From positions 2,914,001 through 2,978,000 of the forward strand of contig NZ_AP022576.1 of the NCBI RefSeq assembly GCF_010730355.1: DNA of 64,000 nucleotides. Direction: 5' to 3'. The notes beneath the pieces are model-generated. The model made no database searches, was not told the origin of the DNA, and worked only from the letters and a program-made list of their open reading frames with translations. Shown here piece after piece: positions 9,489 to 19,430 of this stretch. The first letter of the stretch is position 1. The number at the start of each line of letters is the position of its first letter. A program made the position numbers and the translations under genes. The DNA is from Mycobacterium florentinum. GTDB taxonomy: Bacteria > Actinomycetota > Actinomycetes > Mycobacteriales > Mycobacteriaceae.

Positions 9489-9968
9489 TCACGGACTACG
9501 AGTCGGGCACGTTTCCGGCACGGCTTTGTCAATAACCGGGCCCCGCGTCGACGGCCGCTCGCCCCCCTCGTATGCGGCTCCGGTGATCACGGGCACGGCT
9601 TCTAGCTGGGCTTTTTCCTCGTCGGTGAAGACGCGGCCGCGACTGAGAAACCGCATGCCCTCGGGTGCTTCCAGGCTGAATCCGCCGCCGCGGCCGGGCA
9701 CCACGTCGATGACCAGCTGGGTGTGTTTCCAAGTCTGGTACTGCGGGCCCGAGATCCACACGGCGACGCCGTCGGCTCCCACGTCCAGCACGCCGAGCAG
9801 GACGTCGCGGTCACCGACGAGAAAGTCGCCGCACGGGTAGCACATCGGCGACGACCCGTCGCAGCAGCCGCCGGACTGATGAAACATCACCGGGCCGTGG
9901 CGGTCCTGCAGGCGAGCCAGCAATTCGGCGGCGGCAACGGTGATGACCGCGGTCGCCGGGGCGCTCAT
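9489..9968 (-). CDS. DUF779 protein, partner of the aldehyde dehydrogenase (Rv0459-like)
   Basis: A 159-aa DUF779 protein. The family signature MFHQSGGCCDGSSPMC is near residue 25-40, with two adjacent Cys and a further Cys that could bind metal. DUF779 genes commonly sit next to acetaldehyde/aldehyde dehydrogenases. Here its ATG overlaps the dehydrogenase stop (ATGA), so the two are translationally coupled. A role in metal supply, maturation or redox state of the dehydrogenase is inference. The open frame extends upstream, but only the 9968 ATG agrees with the family length. Confidence 0.88.
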   Translation of the reverse strand: MSAPATAVITVAAAELLARLQDRHGPVMFHQSGGCCDGSSPMCYPCGDFLVGDRDVLLGVLDVGADGVAVWISGPQYQTWKHTQLVIDVVPGRGGGFSLEAPEGMRFLSRGRVFTDEEKAQLEAVPVITGAAYEGGERPSTRGPVIDKAVPETCPTRSP

Positions 9969-11491
9969 CAGAAGAAGCCCTGCGCCTTGTCGGCGTAGGA
10001 CACCAACAGGTTCTTGGTCTGCTGGTAATGGTCGAGTGCCATCTGGTGGGTCTCGCGGCCGAACCCGGATTGCTTGTAGCCACCGAAGGCCGCGTGCGGC
10101 GGGTACACGTGATAGCAGTTCACCCACACCCGGCCGGCTTTGATCTCGCGACCGGCGCGATACGCGACGTTGCCGTTGCGGCTCCACACCCCGGCACCCA
10201 GGCCGTAGAGGGTGTCGTTGGCGATGCTCATCGCGTCGTTGAAGTCCGTGAACGACGTCACCGTCACCACCGGCCCGAAGATCTCCTCCTGGAACACCCG
10301 CATCTTGTTGTTGCCGGAGAAGATCGTCGGCTGCATGTAGTAGCCGCCGGACAGATCACCACCGAGTTCGGCACGCTCACCGCCGGTGATGACCTTGGCG
10401 CCCTCGCCCTTGCCGATCTCGACGTAGGACAGGATCTTTTCCAGCTGATCGTTGGAGGCCTGCGAGCCCATCATGGTCTCGGTGTCCAGCGGGTCGCCTT
10501 GCCGGACCGCTTTGGTCCGGATCGCGGCCAGCTCCAGGAACTCGTCGTGGATGTCGGACTGGATCAGGCTGCGCGACGGGCAGGTGCACACTTCGCCCTG
10601 GTTGAGGGCGAACATCGTGAAGCCCTCCAGGGCCTTGTCCTGGAAGTTGTCGTTGGTGGCCATCACGTCGGAGAAGAAGATGTTGGGGCTCTTGCCGCCA
10701 AGCTCCAGCGTGACCGGGATCAGGTTCTGCGACGCGTACTGCATGATCAGCCGGCCGGTGGTGGTCTCCCCGGTGAACGAGACCTTGGCGATCCGGTCGC
10801 TGGACGCCAGCGGCTTGCCGGCCTCGACGCCGAATCCACTGACGATGTTGACCACGCCCGGCGGGATCACGTCGGCGATCAGCGACATCAGGTAGAGGAT
10901 CGACGCCGGCGTCTGCTCGGCGGGCTTGAGCACCACCGTGTTGCCGGCGGCCAGCGCCGGCGCCAGCTTCCACGCGCCCATCAGGATCGGGAAGTTCCAC
11001 GGGATGATCTGCCCGACGACGCCGAGGGGCTCGTGGAAGTGGTAGGCGACGGTGTCCTCGTCGATCTGCGAGAGCGAACCCTCCTGGGCCCGGATGGCCG
11101 CGGCGAAATACCGGAAATGATCGGCGGCCAGCGGGATGTCGGCGGCCAGCGTCTCGCGGATCGGCTTGCCGTTGTCCCAGACCTCCGCGAGGGCCAACGA
11201 ATCCCGGTTCGCCTCAATGCGATCGGCGATCTTGTTCAGCACCGCGGCGCGCTCGGTCGGCGAGCTCCTTCCCCACGCCGGGGCGGCCGCGTGCGCGGCA
11301 TCGAGCGCCTTGCTGACGTCGCTCTCGTCGGAGCGCGCCACTTCGCAGAATGTTTGGCCGGTCACCGGCGTCGGGTTCTCGAAGTAGAGACCCTTGGCGG
11401 GTGCGACCCACTCACCCCCGATGAAATTGTCGTACCGCGATTCGTACGACATCAGGGCCCCACTGGAACCCGGGCGTGCGAAGACAGTCAT
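9968..11491 (-). CDS. NAD-dependent aldehyde dehydrogenase (Rv0458-like, ExaC/AcoD type)
   Basis: A 507-aa class-3-fold aldehyde dehydrogenase, the same length as Rv0458. The catalytic glutamate motif LELGGKSP and the nucleophile motif [11 protein letters not shown] are present, as is PWNFP. It oxidises short aldehydes to acids with NAD. The ATG at 11491 is taken by match to Rv0458; [10 protein letters not shown] at 11452 is an alternative. It leads the operon with DUF779 and is divergent from the S9 peptidase gene across 92 bp. Confidence 0.93.
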   Translation of the reverse strand: MTVFARPGSSGALMSYESRYDNFIGGEWVAPAKGLYFENPTPVTGQTFCEVARSDESDVSKALDAAHAAAPAWGRSSPTERAAVLNKIADRIEANRDSLALAEVWDNGKPIRETLAADIPLAADHFRYFAAAIRAQEGSLSQIDEDTVAYHFHEPLGVVGQIIPWNFPILMGAWKLAPALAAGNTVVLKPAEQTPASILYLMSLIADVIPPGVVNIVSGFGVEAGKPLASSDRIAKVSFTGETTTGRLIMQYASQNLIPVTLELGGKSPNIFFSDVMATNDNFQDKALEGFTMFALNQGEVCTCPSRSLIQSDIHDEFLELAAIRTKAVRQGDPLDTETMMGSQASNDQLEKILSYVEIGKGEGAKVITGGERAELGGDLSGGYYMQPTIFSGNNKMRVFQEEIFGPVVTVTSFTDFNDAMSIANDTLYGLGAGVWSRNGNVAYRAGREIKAGRVWVNCYHVYPPHAAFGGYKQSGFGRETHQMALDHYQQTKNLLVSYADKAQGFF

Positions 11492-11583
11492 TTGCTCGAC
11501 TCCCGTTCTGCTTCACCTGTAATACAGCTCACATTACCGCTGGGGCCACAATGGCTGCCATGACAGCAGAGGTTGCCTGACCC

Positions 11584-13641
11584 ATGACAGCTGAGCTTGC
11601 CCGGGACCCCAACTCGCCTGACGACCCGTACCTGTGGCTCGAGGAAGTCACCGGCGAGAAGGCGCTGGATTGGGTGCGCGCACGCAACCATCCGACGATC
11701 GCGGAGTTCTGCCGCGGCGAGTTCGAGGCGGACTTCGAGCGGATGCGCGCCGAGGCGCTCGAGGTTCTCGACACCGACGCCCGCATCCCGTACGTCCGTC
11801 GCCGCGGCGAGTACCTGTACAACTTCTGGCGCGACGCCGCCAACCCCCGCGGATTGTGGCGGCGCACCACGCTGGACAGCTACCGTGGCGACTCCCCTGA
11901 GTGGGACGTGCTGATCGACGTCGACGAACTCGGGCGCGCCGACGACGAGAAGTGGGTGTGGGCCGGCGCCACGGTGATCGAACCGGAGTTCACCCGTGCC
12001 CTGGTCAATCTTTCCCGCGGCGGCTCGGACGCGGTGATCGTGCGCGAATTCGACATGCTCACACGCGAATTCATTCCCGACGGGTTCACGCTCCCGGAAG
12101 CCAAGTCGCAGATCGGCTGGGAAGATCCGGATACGGTGCTGGTCGGAACGGACTTCGGCGCCGACTCGCTGACCGAATCGGGATACCCGCGCATCGTCAA
12201 GCGCTGGCGTCGCGGCACGCCGCTGCGCGATGCCGAGACTGTCTTCGAGGGCACGCGCACCGACGTCAGCGTGTCGGGAAGTGCCGACCGGACGCCGGGA
12301 TTCGAACGCACCTTCGTCGGTCGCGCGGTCGACTTCTGGAACGAAGAGACTTACGAAGTCCGTGGGCCGGAACTGATCCGCATCGACGCCCCCACCGACG
12401 CGAGCGTGTCGGTGCACCGCGAATGGCTGCTGATCGAGCTGCGTACCGATTGGACCTTGGACGACAATGCCGGCGCCACCTATCGCGCCGGCTCGCTGCT
12501 GGCAGCCCGTTACGACGAATTCATGTCTGGGACAAAAGATTTGAGTGTGGTCTTCGAACCCGACGAGCACACCTGCCTGCATCAGAGCGCGTGGACCCGG
12601 GACCGGCTGCTGCTCGTCACGCTGGCCGACGTCGCCAGCCGGGTCGAAATCGTCACACCCGGCAGCTGGCAGCGCGAACCCATCGCCGGAATCCCGCCGG
12701 CGACCCACACGGTGATCGCGGCCGCCGACGATACGGGTGACGAATTCTTCTTGGATTCAAGCGGATTCGACATGCCCTCGCAGCTGGTGCGGGCCACGGA
12801 TGGCGAACACCTGGAAGAGATCAAGTCCGCCCCGGCATTCTTCGACGCCGAAAACCTGGATGTGCAGCAGTATTTCGTCCCGTCGAAGGACGGCACGTTG
12901 ATCCCCTACTTCGTGGTGCGGTCACGAGACGCCGAAGCGCCCGGCCCCACCCTGCTGGGCGGCTACGGCGGATTCGAGTCGTCCAAGACACCCGGGTACA
13001 GCGGGGTGCTGGGCCGGTTGTGGCTGGCCCGCGGCGGTACCTACGTGATGGCCAACATCCGCGGCGGCGGCGAGTACGGGCCCAGCTGGCATACCCAGGC
13101 GATCCGCGAGGGCCGGCACAAGGTCGACGAGGATTTCGCCGCGGTGGCAGACGATTTGGTGCGCCGGGGCATCACGACCGTCGAGCAGCTGGCCGCACAG
13201 GGCGGCAGCAACGGCGGACTGCTGATGGGCATCATGCTGACCAAGTACCCGGAGAAATTCGGCGCCTTGGTCTGCGACGTGCCACTGCTCGACATGCGGC
13301 GCTACCACCTGTTGCTGGCCGGCGCGTCGTGGGTCGCCGAGTACGGTGACCCCGACAACCCGGACGACTGGGAGTTCATCTCCAAATACTCCCCCTACCA
13401 AAATATTTCGGCGACACGCCACTATCCGCAGGTGCTGTTCACCACGTCCACGCGCGACGACCGGGTGCACCCGGGCCACGCCCGCAAGATGGTGGCCGCG
13501 CTGCAGGCCGCGGGCCATCAGGTCTGGTTGTACGAGAACATCGAGGGCGGGCATGCCGGCGCGGCCGACAATGAGCAGGCCGCGTTCAAGGCGGCGCTGA
13601 GTTATTCGTTCCTATGGCGGACGCTGGGAGGCCACGCGTGA
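11584..13641 (+). CDS. Prolyl oligopeptidase-family serine peptidase (Rv0457c-like)
   Basis: A 685-aa S9A peptidase with an N-terminal beta-propeller (to about residue 420) and a C-terminal alpha/beta-hydrolase domain. The catalytic triad is visible: Ser542 in GGSNGG, Asp near 625-626 in TRDDRVHPGH and His657 in EGGHAGA. No signal peptide is seen, so it is probably cytosolic and trims short proline-containing peptides (family knowledge). The in-frame ATG follows a TGA, which fixes the start. GTGA overlap with the next gene. Confidence 0.93.
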   Translation: MTAELARDPNSPDDPYLWLEEVTGEKALDWVRARNHPTIAEFCRGEFEADFERMRAEALEVLDTDARIPYVRRRGEYLYNFWRDAANPRGLWRRTTLDSYRGDSPEWDVLIDVDELGRADDEKWVWAGATVIEPEFTRALVNLSRGGSDAVIVREFDMLTREFIPDGFTLPEAKSQIGWEDPDTVLVGTDFGADSLTESGYPRIVKRWRRGTPLRDAETVFEGTRTDVSVSGSADRTPGFERTFVGRAVDFWNEETYEVRGPELIRIDAPTDASVSVHREWLLIELRTDWTLDDNAGATYRAGSLLAARYDEFMSGTKDLSVVFEPDEHTCLHQSAWTRDRLLLVTLADVASRVEIVTPGSWQREPIAGIPPATHTVIAAADDTGDEFFLDSSGFDMPSQLVRATDGEHLEEIKSAPAFFDAENLDVQQYFVPSKDGTLIPYFVVRSRDAEAPGPTLLGGYGGFESSKTPGYSGVLGRLWLARGGTYVMANIRGGGEYGPSWHTQAIREGRHKVDEDFAAVADDLVRRGITTVEQLAAQGGSNGGLLMGIMLTKYPEKFGALVCDVPLLDMRRYHLLLAGASWVAEYGDPDNPDDWEFISKYSPYQNISATRHYPQVLFTTSTRDDRVHPGHARKMVAALQAAGHQVWLYENIEGGHAGAADNEQAAFKAALSYSFLWRTLGGHA

Positions 13642-13958
13642 AGATCCTCGACATCATTGAACTCGGCATGGTGATTGCCGGCCTGATCCTGATCGGTGCC
13701 GGCTGGGCGCAGGCGCGTTTTCGCTTCATCGCCCAGCGCCGCAAGGCCCGGTACTTCTACTGGGGAACCTCGGCGCTCGGCATCGTCTTGTTCGGCTTCG
13801 GAACCGGACAACTGTGGCCGAACGCCGTCATCACGACGCTGATCTTCACCACACTCGTGGTGGGATCGGCCTACTTCACGACGCCGTACCTGAAGATCGG
13901 CGACCAGATCTACGCGTCCACTCCGGAAAACCGCGAGCCCGACCCGCCGGTCGAATAG
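13638..13958 (+). CDS. Small two-to-three-helix membrane protein
   Basis: A 106-aa protein starting at GTG and overlapping the peptidase stop by 4 bp. Hydrophobic segments lie at about residues 8-27, 42-60 and 62-80, separated by a basic loop (RFRFIAQRRKARYF), ending in a charged Asp/Glu/Pro tail. It is coupled to the peptidase and lies 14 bp before echA2. I do not recognise a function. Confidence 0.75.
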   Translation: MKILDIIELGMVIAGLILIGAGWAQARFRFIAQRRKARYFYWGTSALGIVLFGFGTGQLWPNAVITTLIFTTLVVGSAYFTTPYLKIGDQIYASTPENREPDPPVE

Positions 13959-13972
13959 CGCACACTGGGGCC

Positions 13973-14893
13973 ATGTCAGTATCCAAGCCCGACTTCGAGA
14001 CGCTGCTGTACAAGACCGCGGGTCCGGTCGCCACCATCACGCTGAACCGCCCCGAGCAGCTCAACACGATCGTCCCGCCGATGCCCGACGAGATCGAGGC
14101 CGCCATCGGCCTGGCCGAACGGGACTGGGACATCAAGGTCATCGTGCTGCGCGGCGCCGGCCGCGCCTTCTCCGCCGGCTATGACTTCGGTGCCGGCTTC
14201 CAGCACTGGGGCGAAGCGATGATGACCGACGGCAAGTGGGATCCGGGCAAGGACTTCGCATTCGTCACCGCCCGCGAGATCGCGCCGTCACAGAAGTTCA
14301 TGGCCATCTGGCGGGCGTCCAAGCCGGTGATCGCGCAGTTGCACGGCTGGTGCGTCGGCGGCGCCAGCGACTACGCGCTGTGTGCCGACATCATCGTCGC
14401 CAGCGAAGACGCGGTGATCGGCACCCCGTACAGCCGGATGTGGGGCGCCTACCTGACCGGCATGTGGCTGTACCGGCTGAGCCTGGCCAAGGCCAAGTGG
14501 CACTCGCTGACCGGCCGGCCACTGACCGGCGTTCAGGCCGCCGAGATCGAGCTGATCAACGAGGCGGTGCCGTTCGAGCGGCTGGAGGCGCGGGTCGCCG
14601 AGATCGCCGCCGAGCTGTCGCAGATCCCGCTGTCGCAGCTGCGGGCACAAAAACTGATCGTCAACCAGGCCTACGAGAACATGGGACTGGCCTCCACCCA
14701 GACGTTGGGCGTCATTCTGGACGGCCTGATGCGCAATACTCCGGACGCGCTCGACTTCATCAACACCGCCGAAACCCAGGGCGTACGGGCCGCGGTGGAG
14801 CGCCGCGACGGCCCGTTCGGCGACTACAGCCAGGCACCGGCTGACCTGCGGCCCGACCCCTCGCACGTCATCGTCCCTGATGGCGAGGCCTAG
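13973..14893 (+). CDS. echA2: Enoyl-CoA hydratase/isomerase family protein EchA2
   Basis: A 306-aa crotonase-fold protein. It has the oxyanion-hole segments (GAGRAFSAGYDFGAG near residue 60 and HGWCVGGASDYALCADI near 125). The glutamates usual in active hydratases at the second site are not obvious (GTPYSRMWGAYLTG), so it may be an isomerase, hydrolase or atypical member. In position and sequence it fits EchA2 (Rv0456c). It lies 64 bp upstream of the Rv0455c-like gene. Confidence 0.88.
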   Translation: MSVSKPDFETLLYKTAGPVATITLNRPEQLNTIVPPMPDEIEAAIGLAERDWDIKVIVLRGAGRAFSAGYDFGAGFQHWGEAMMTDGKWDPGKDFAFVTAREIAPSQKFMAIWRASKPVIAQLHGWCVGGASDYALCADIIVASEDAVIGTPYSRMWGAYLTGMWLYRLSLAKAKWHSLTGRPLTGVQAAEIELINEAVPFERLEARVAEIAAELSQIPLSQLRAQKLIVNQAYENMGLASTQTLGVILDGLMRNTPDALDFINTAETQGVRAAVERRDGPFGDYSQAPADLRPDPSHVIVPDGEA

Positions 14894-14957
14894 TAAGCCG
14901 GACTAAAAGATGACCAAGGCTCGCCCGCAGGCTTTCCGAAGTGCTACCGTTATCTCT

Positions 14958-15410
14958 ATGTCTCGGCTGAGTTCGTGCGTGCGCGCAGGCGCCGTTTTCC
15001 TTGCAATGGGTATGGCCGCTGTGACCTTCCCGACGACCGCGTCCGCGGACTCCACGGAGGACTTCCCAATCCCCCGCCGGATGATCAACACCACCTGTGA
15101 CGCCGAGCAGATTCTCGCGGCGACCCGGGACACCAGCCCGGTGTACTACCAGCGGTACATGATCGACTTCAACAACCACCCGAACGTCCAGCAGGCGACG
15201 ATCGACAAGGCGCACTGGTTCTACTCCCTGTCACCGCAGGACCGCCGCGGCTACTCGGAGAACTTCTACGCGCCGGTCTCCGACCCGCTGTGGGTGGCCT
15301 GGCCCAACCACATGAAGATCTTCTTCAACAACAAGGGTGTCGTCGCCAAGGCGACCGACGCCTGCGCGCAGTACCCGGCCGGCGACATGTCGGTCTGGAA
15401 CTGGGCGTAA
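14958..15410 (+). CDS. Secreted Rv0455c-like protein required for siderophore export
   Basis: A 150-aa secreted protein with a signal peptide cleaved near residue 30 ([11 protein letters not shown]). The mature part, with [34 protein letters not shown] and [15 protein letters not shown], follows M. tuberculosis Rv0455c closely; two Cys (TTC and DAC) likely form a disulfide. Rv0455c is a periplasmic protein needed for secretion of mycobactin/carboxymycobactin together with MmpL4/MmpL5 (published). The ATG at 14958 is chosen because it starts the signal peptide. mmpS4/mmpL4 lie just beyond on the other strand. Confidence 0.92.
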   Translation: MSRLSSCVRAGAVFLAMGMAAVTFPTTASADSTEDFPIPRRMINTTCDAEQILAATRDTSPVYYQRYMIDFNNHPNVQQATIDKAHWFYSLSPQDRRGYSENFYAPVSDPLWVAWPNHMKIFFNNKGVVAKATDACAQYPAGDMSVWNWA

Positions 15411-15424
15411 CTCCCCGCACTCAC

Positions 15425-15457
15425 CAATTGACCCCGGGCCCGGCCCGGGGTCAATTG
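15425..15457. terminator. Strong hairpin terminator after the Rv0455c-like gene
   Basis: A perfect 15-bp stem (CAATTGACCCCGGGC and its complement) with a 3-nt loop, followed by CTTTTCC. This is an unusually classical intrinsic terminator for this genome. Confidence 0.88.
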
Positions 15458-15551
15458 CTTTTCCTCCCCCGGTTGGGGGACAACCGAATCATCCGTTGTC
15501 AGGCCGCTCGGTGGATGTCTGGCGGCCGGTCCACGGGGAATAGTCGTGGCC

Positions 15552-15830
15552 ATGCGCACCGCGACCCCAGCCACGACCGCAACCACGACCCTCGACTGGC
15601 GTGACCTCGTCGGCGCCTGCGACGCCCCGACCACCCGCATCGTGCACGTGCACGCACGCGAGGCCGGGCTCATCGTCGACATGCTGTGCGTGGTTCGCGG
15701 ACAGCACGTCGAGCCCGAGGCGCGGGTGAAGGTCGGGCGACTTCGCCGCTACCCGGGCACGCACTGCCGCACCTGCGGCGAGTCGGTGCACGCGGCGAAC
15801 GACGTTCTGCCCCAAGTGGTCGCGCTGTAG
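15552..15830 (+). CDS. Small cysteine-containing protein of unknown function
   Basis: A 92-aa protein; start ATG at 15552, with an in-frame GTG at 15546 as alternative. An Ala/Thr-rich beginning is followed by WRDLVGACDAP, HVHAREAG, MLCVVRGQH and a C-terminal HCRTCGESVH. The CxxC plus nearby His and another Cys suggest metal or redox chemistry, but no family is recognised. It stands alone behind the terminator and runs head-on into mmpL4, ending 4 bp before the mmpL4 stop. It is not the M. tuberculosis Rv0454, which lies on the other strand. Confidence 0.6.
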   Translation: MRTATPATTATTTLDWRDLVGACDAPTTRIVHVHAREAGLIVDMLCVVRGQHVEPEARVKVGRLRRYPGTHCRTCGESVHAANDVLPQVVAL

Positions 15831-15834
15831 CGCG

Positions 15835-18819
15835 TCAGTAGTGCGGTGAGCTCACCCGCAACAGATCGGTGCTCTGCGAGTCGGGCGACTCACCATTGCT
15901 GCCCCGGGCCACAACCTTCGGCAGCATGTGGGCACGAACCGCCGAACGAGGTCCGTAGGGCCGCAGCATCTGGCTCGCCGGACGCGTGCGCACCTGGGTC
16001 GGCCACCAGAACCAGCGGCCCATCAAGGCGGCGACCGACGGCATCATGAACGAGCGCACGATCAGGGTGTCGAACAACAGACCCAGCGCGATGGTGGTTC
16101 CCACCTGGCCCATGACCCGTAGCGGGCTGATCGCAAACGTCGCCATGGTGGCGGCGAACACCAAACCGGCGGACGTCACCACCGCGCCGGTGCCGGCCAT
16201 CGACCGGACGATCCCGGTCTTGATGCCGGCATGGATCTCCTCCTTGAACCGGGAAACCAGCAGCAGGTTGTAGTCGGATCCCACCGCCAACAGCAGGATG
16301 ACCGACATCGCCAGCACCATCCAGTGCAGTTCGATGCCCAGGATGTCCTGCCAGACCAGCACCGAGAGACCGAACGAGGCCCCCAACGAAATCAGCACCG
16401 TCCCCACGATGGTGATCGCGGCGACGAGGCTGCGGGTGATGATCAACATGATGATCAGGATCAGGCTGGCCGCCGATATTCCGGCGATCACCAGGTCGTA
16501 CTTGGACCCGTCACGCATGTCCTTGTAGACCGCGGCCGTGCCGCCCAGCCAGATCTTGGAGCCCTCCAACGGCGTTCCCTTGATGGCTTCCTTCGCCGCC
16601 AACTTGATCGGGTCGACGTGCGAAATGCCTTCGGGCGTCGCCGGAGGGACGTCATGGGAGATGATGAACCGGGCCGCGTGGCCGTCGGGGGACAGGAACA
16701 TCTTCAAGCCGCGCTTGAAATCGGGGTTGTCGAAGACCTCCGGCGGAATGTAGAACGAGTCGTCGTTCTTGGCCGCGTCGTAGGCCTGACCCATGGCGGT
16801 CGAGTTCTGGCTCATCACGTCCATCTGGTCATACATCGAGTTCATCGAGCTGTGCATCGTCAGCATCATCTGCTTCATCGTCTGCATGGTCGCGATCATC
16901 GGCGGCATCTGTGCCAGCATCTGCGGCAGCAAGGCGTCGAGCGCGGCGATGTCGTCCGTGAGATAGGTGAACTTCTCCACGATCTGATCCAGCCCGTCGA
17001 GCGCGTCGAAGATCGACCGCAGCGACCAGCAGGCGGGGATGTCGAAGCAGTGCTTCTCCCAGTAGAAGTAGCTGCGGATCGGGCGGAAGAAGTCGTCGAA
17101 GTTGGCGATGTTGTCGCGCAATGTGGCTGTGACATCCAGCATTTCATGCGTCAGGCCGTCCATGTGGTGCGTCACGGCGGCCATCTTCGCCGTGATGTCG
17201 TACATGCGCCGCATCGTGTCGATGGACATCTGCATGGCATCGGCCTGCTTCAGCATGTCATCCATGCGCTTCTTCATGTATTCCTGGTTTTCGACCTGCG
17301 TCGTGTTCTGCATGCTGATCTGGAACGGGATCGACGTGTGCTCGATCGGCGCTCCCAGCGGCCTGGTGATCGTCTGGACGCGGGCGACACCGGGGATGTG
17401 GAAGACGAAGCGCGCAATTCTGTCCAGTACCAACATGTTTGCCGGATTCCGCATGTCGTGATCGGTCTCGATCAAGAGCAGCTCCGGATTCATTCGGGCG
17501 TTGGAGAAATGCCGCTCGGCGGCCTCATAACCGACGACCGCCTTCGTGCTCGAAGGCAGGTATTGGCGGTTGTCGTAATTCGTCTTGTAACCGGGCAGCG
17601 CGAGCAGGCCGATCAGCGCGATGCCGATCGACACGGCCAGGATCGGCCCGGGCCACCGGACGATGGCGGTGCCGACGCGACGCCAGCCGCGGGTCCGCAT
17701 CTTCCGCTTCGGGTCAAACAGGTGAAAACGACTGCGGCTGCCCACCGCCAAGATCGCCGGACCGAGCGTGAGCGCCGCGAGAACGGCGACAAGCGTCCCG
17801 ACCGCGCACGGGACGCCCAGGCTCTGGAAGTACGGAAGCCGGGTGAAGCTGAGGCAATACATCGCACCGGCGATGGTCAGGCCGGAGCCCAGCACCACGT
17901 GCGCGGTGCCGTGAAACATGGTGTAGAACGCCTGTTCTCGGTCCTCGCCGAGCGATCGCGCCTCCTGATACCGGCCCAGAACGAAGATCGCATAGTCGGT
18001 GCTGGCCGCGATCACCATCAGCACCAACAGGTTCACCGCGAAGGTCGACAGGCCGATGATGTCGTTATGCGCCAGAAACGCGACAACCTGGCGCGCCGCG
18101 AACAGCTCGAGCACCACCATCAGCAGGGTGACGAACATGGTGACAAACGATCGGTAGACCCACAGCAGCATGATGACGATCACCGCGAACGTGAGCAGGG
18201 TGACCAGGATGACGCCCTTGTCGCCTGCTGCCGACTGATCGGCGGTCAGGGCCGCCGCACCGGTGACGTACGCCTTGACCCCGGGCGGCGCGGGCGTGTC
18301 GTCCACCAGCTTGCGGACCGCCCGGACGGAGTCGTTGGCCTTGGTCTCGCCCTGGTTACCCCGCAGATACACCTGCACATAGGCGGCCTTACCGTCCGAA
18401 CTCTGCGAGCCGGCCGCCGTCAGCGGATCGCCCCAGAAGTCCTGCACGTGCTCGACGTGCGTGGTGTCGGCCTCCAGCTTCTTGATCAGCTGGTCGTAGA
18501 AGTGGTGGGCGTCGTCGCCGAGCGGCTGTTGGCCCTCCAGCAAGATCATGATCGCGCTGTCGCTGCTGAATTCGTTGAACACCTTGCCGACGCGTTGCGT
18601 CGCCTGCATCGAGGCCGCCTCCTTCGGGCTCATCGGCACCGTGTGTTGCTTGCCGACCGTTTCCAGGTCGGGGACGAACATCGACAGGAATACGACCAGC
18701 CCGACCCAGCCCAGCAAGATCAACAGCGCGAACTTGTACACCGTCCGCGCGAAAAACGGCATGTGGGGAAGCCCGACTGCCTCGTTCCTGCCCACGTGGA
18801 CATCACCGTTGCTGGTCAT
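15835..18819 (-). CDS. mmpL4: RND-family siderophore/lipid exporter MmpL4
   Basis: A 994-aa inner-membrane transporter with the MmpL layout. One N-terminal helix is followed by a periplasmic loop, a 5-6 helix bundle (about residues 185-370), a long second periplasmic domain with Met-rich coiled coils ([25 protein letters not shown]) and a second helix bundle. Proton-relay Asp-Tyr pairs are seen in ASTDYAIF and VGSDYNLL. MmpL4 with MmpS4 exports mycobactin siderophores (established). The ATG at 18819 overlaps the mmpS4 stop by ATGA and is preferred over the ATG at 18837. Confidence 0.95.
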   Translation of the reverse strand: MTSNGDVHVGRNEAVGLPHMPFFARTVYKFALLILLGWVGLVVFLSMFVPDLETVGKQHTVPMSPKEAASMQATQRVGKVFNEFSSDSAIMILLEGQQPLGDDAHHFYDQLIKKLEADTTHVEHVQDFWGDPLTAAGSQSSDGKAAYVQVYLRGNQGETKANDSVRAVRKLVDDTPAPPGVKAYVTGAAALTADQSAAGDKGVILVTLLTFAVIVIMLLWVYRSFVTMFVTLLMVVLELFAARQVVAFLAHNDIIGLSTFAVNLLVLMVIAASTDYAIFVLGRYQEARSLGEDREQAFYTMFHGTAHVVLGSGLTIAGAMYCLSFTRLPYFQSLGVPCAVGTLVAVLAALTLGPAILAVGSRSRFHLFDPKRKMRTRGWRRVGTAIVRWPGPILAVSIGIALIGLLALPGYKTNYDNRQYLPSSTKAVVGYEAAERHFSNARMNPELLLIETDHDMRNPANMLVLDRIARFVFHIPGVARVQTITRPLGAPIEHTSIPFQISMQNTTQVENQEYMKKRMDDMLKQADAMQMSIDTMRRMYDITAKMAAVTHHMDGLTHEMLDVTATLRDNIANFDDFFRPIRSYFYWEKHCFDIPACWSLRSIFDALDGLDQIVEKFTYLTDDIAALDALLPQMLAQMPPMIATMQTMKQMMLTMHSSMNSMYDQMDVMSQNSTAMGQAYDAAKNDDSFYIPPEVFDNPDFKRGLKMFLSPDGHAARFIISHDVPPATPEGISHVDPIKLAAKEAIKGTPLEGSKIWLGGTAAVYKDMRDGSKYDLVIAGISAASLILIIMLIITRSLVAAITIVGTVLISLGASFGLSVLVWQDILGIELHWMVLAMSVILLLAVGSDYNLLLVSRFKEEIHAGIKTGIVRSMAGTGAVVTSAGLVFAATMATFAISPLRVMGQVGTTIALGLLFDTLIVRSFMMPSVAALMGRWFWWPTQVRTRPASQMLRPYGPRSAVRAHMLPKVVARGSNGESPDSQSTDLLRVSSPHY

Positions 18820-19259
18820 GCGGACTTCACTATGCAAAAGGTTTCAGCGTTCACGCCGGTGACCGACCTTTCGTCTTTGACCACGTCGTTGACGATGATT
18901 TGGCAGCCGATCTGGTCCCCGTCGGTCTGGGCGACGACGTTCACGCTCACCGACGGCAGCGTCGTGGTGACCGCGAGCGTCCAGGGCAGCGGCACGTTGT
19001 CGATCCGCCGCGGCTGGGCGTTGATGTCCAGGTAGTTGATGTTCGCGGTGGAACCGGTCCCGTAGACCTTGTAGACGACGTGCTTGGGGTTGAACGGCTT
19101 GATGTCGTCGAGGCTGCTGCTGCCGATCCCCGACGTGTCGTGGTTGCCGAAAAAGGAGCGGAGGCGAAGGACGCAGAACGCCGCCACCGCGATGACCACC
19201 GCGATGACCACCAGGATCCACAGCCGCTTCACCGCGTTGGCGACAGGCGCCTTCGCCAC
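18816..19259 (-). CDS. mmpS4: MmpL accessory protein MmpS4
   Basis: A 147-aa membrane-anchored periplasmic protein, with one N-terminal helix (about residues 13-33) and an MmpS beta-fold containing [19 protein letters not shown] and the ending [11 protein letters not shown]. It is the adaptor of MmpL4. The GTG start at 19259 is fixed by a near-perfect GGGAGGTGATC ribosome binding site; longer open frame upstream is not hydrophobic. A large GC palindrome (19279-19296) lies just before this site. Confidence 0.93.
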   Translation of the reverse strand: MAKAPVANAVKRLWILVVIAVVIAVAAFCVLRLRSFFGNHDTSGIGSSSLDDIKPFNPKHVVYKVYGTGSTANINYLDINAQPRRIDNVPLPWTLAVTTTLPSVSVNVVAQTDGDQIGCQIIVNDVVKDERSVTGVNAETFCIVKSA

Positions 19260-19278
19260 GCGATCACCTCCCGCTAAC

Positions 19279-19296
19279 CGGGCGGCCGGCCGCCCG
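19279..19296. repeat. 18-bp perfect GC palindrome in the mmpS4 leader
   Basis: CGGGCGGCC-GGCCGCCCG has no loop spacer and sits 20 bp upstream of the mmpS4 start codon, just 5' of the ribosome binding site. It could be a protein site or an mRNA hairpin; no IdeR-like box was seen here. Confidence 0.45.
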
Positions 19297-19430
19297 TCGG
19301 ATTGTGCAGCGATTGATTTGGTGCGCGAAGTACCGAAAACGCGCCTGGGCGCGAGCGCGCGGCCCGGTCGGATCCAGGTTCGGCCTCGACTCGACCGCGC
19401 CCAGTTCGCACATCCCAATCTGCTTTCTGC

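Noticed and set aside
16231..19035. A very long open frame (over 900 codons) on the plus strand across mmpL4
   Set aside because: It is antisense to a clear MmpL4 gene, has His/Arg/Gln-rich composition and no family motifs. GC-rich third positions leave such shadow frames open.
19260..19430. An IdeR iron box upstream of mmpS4
   Set aside because: No sequence close to TTAGGTTAGGCTAACCTAA was found; only a GC palindrome is present.
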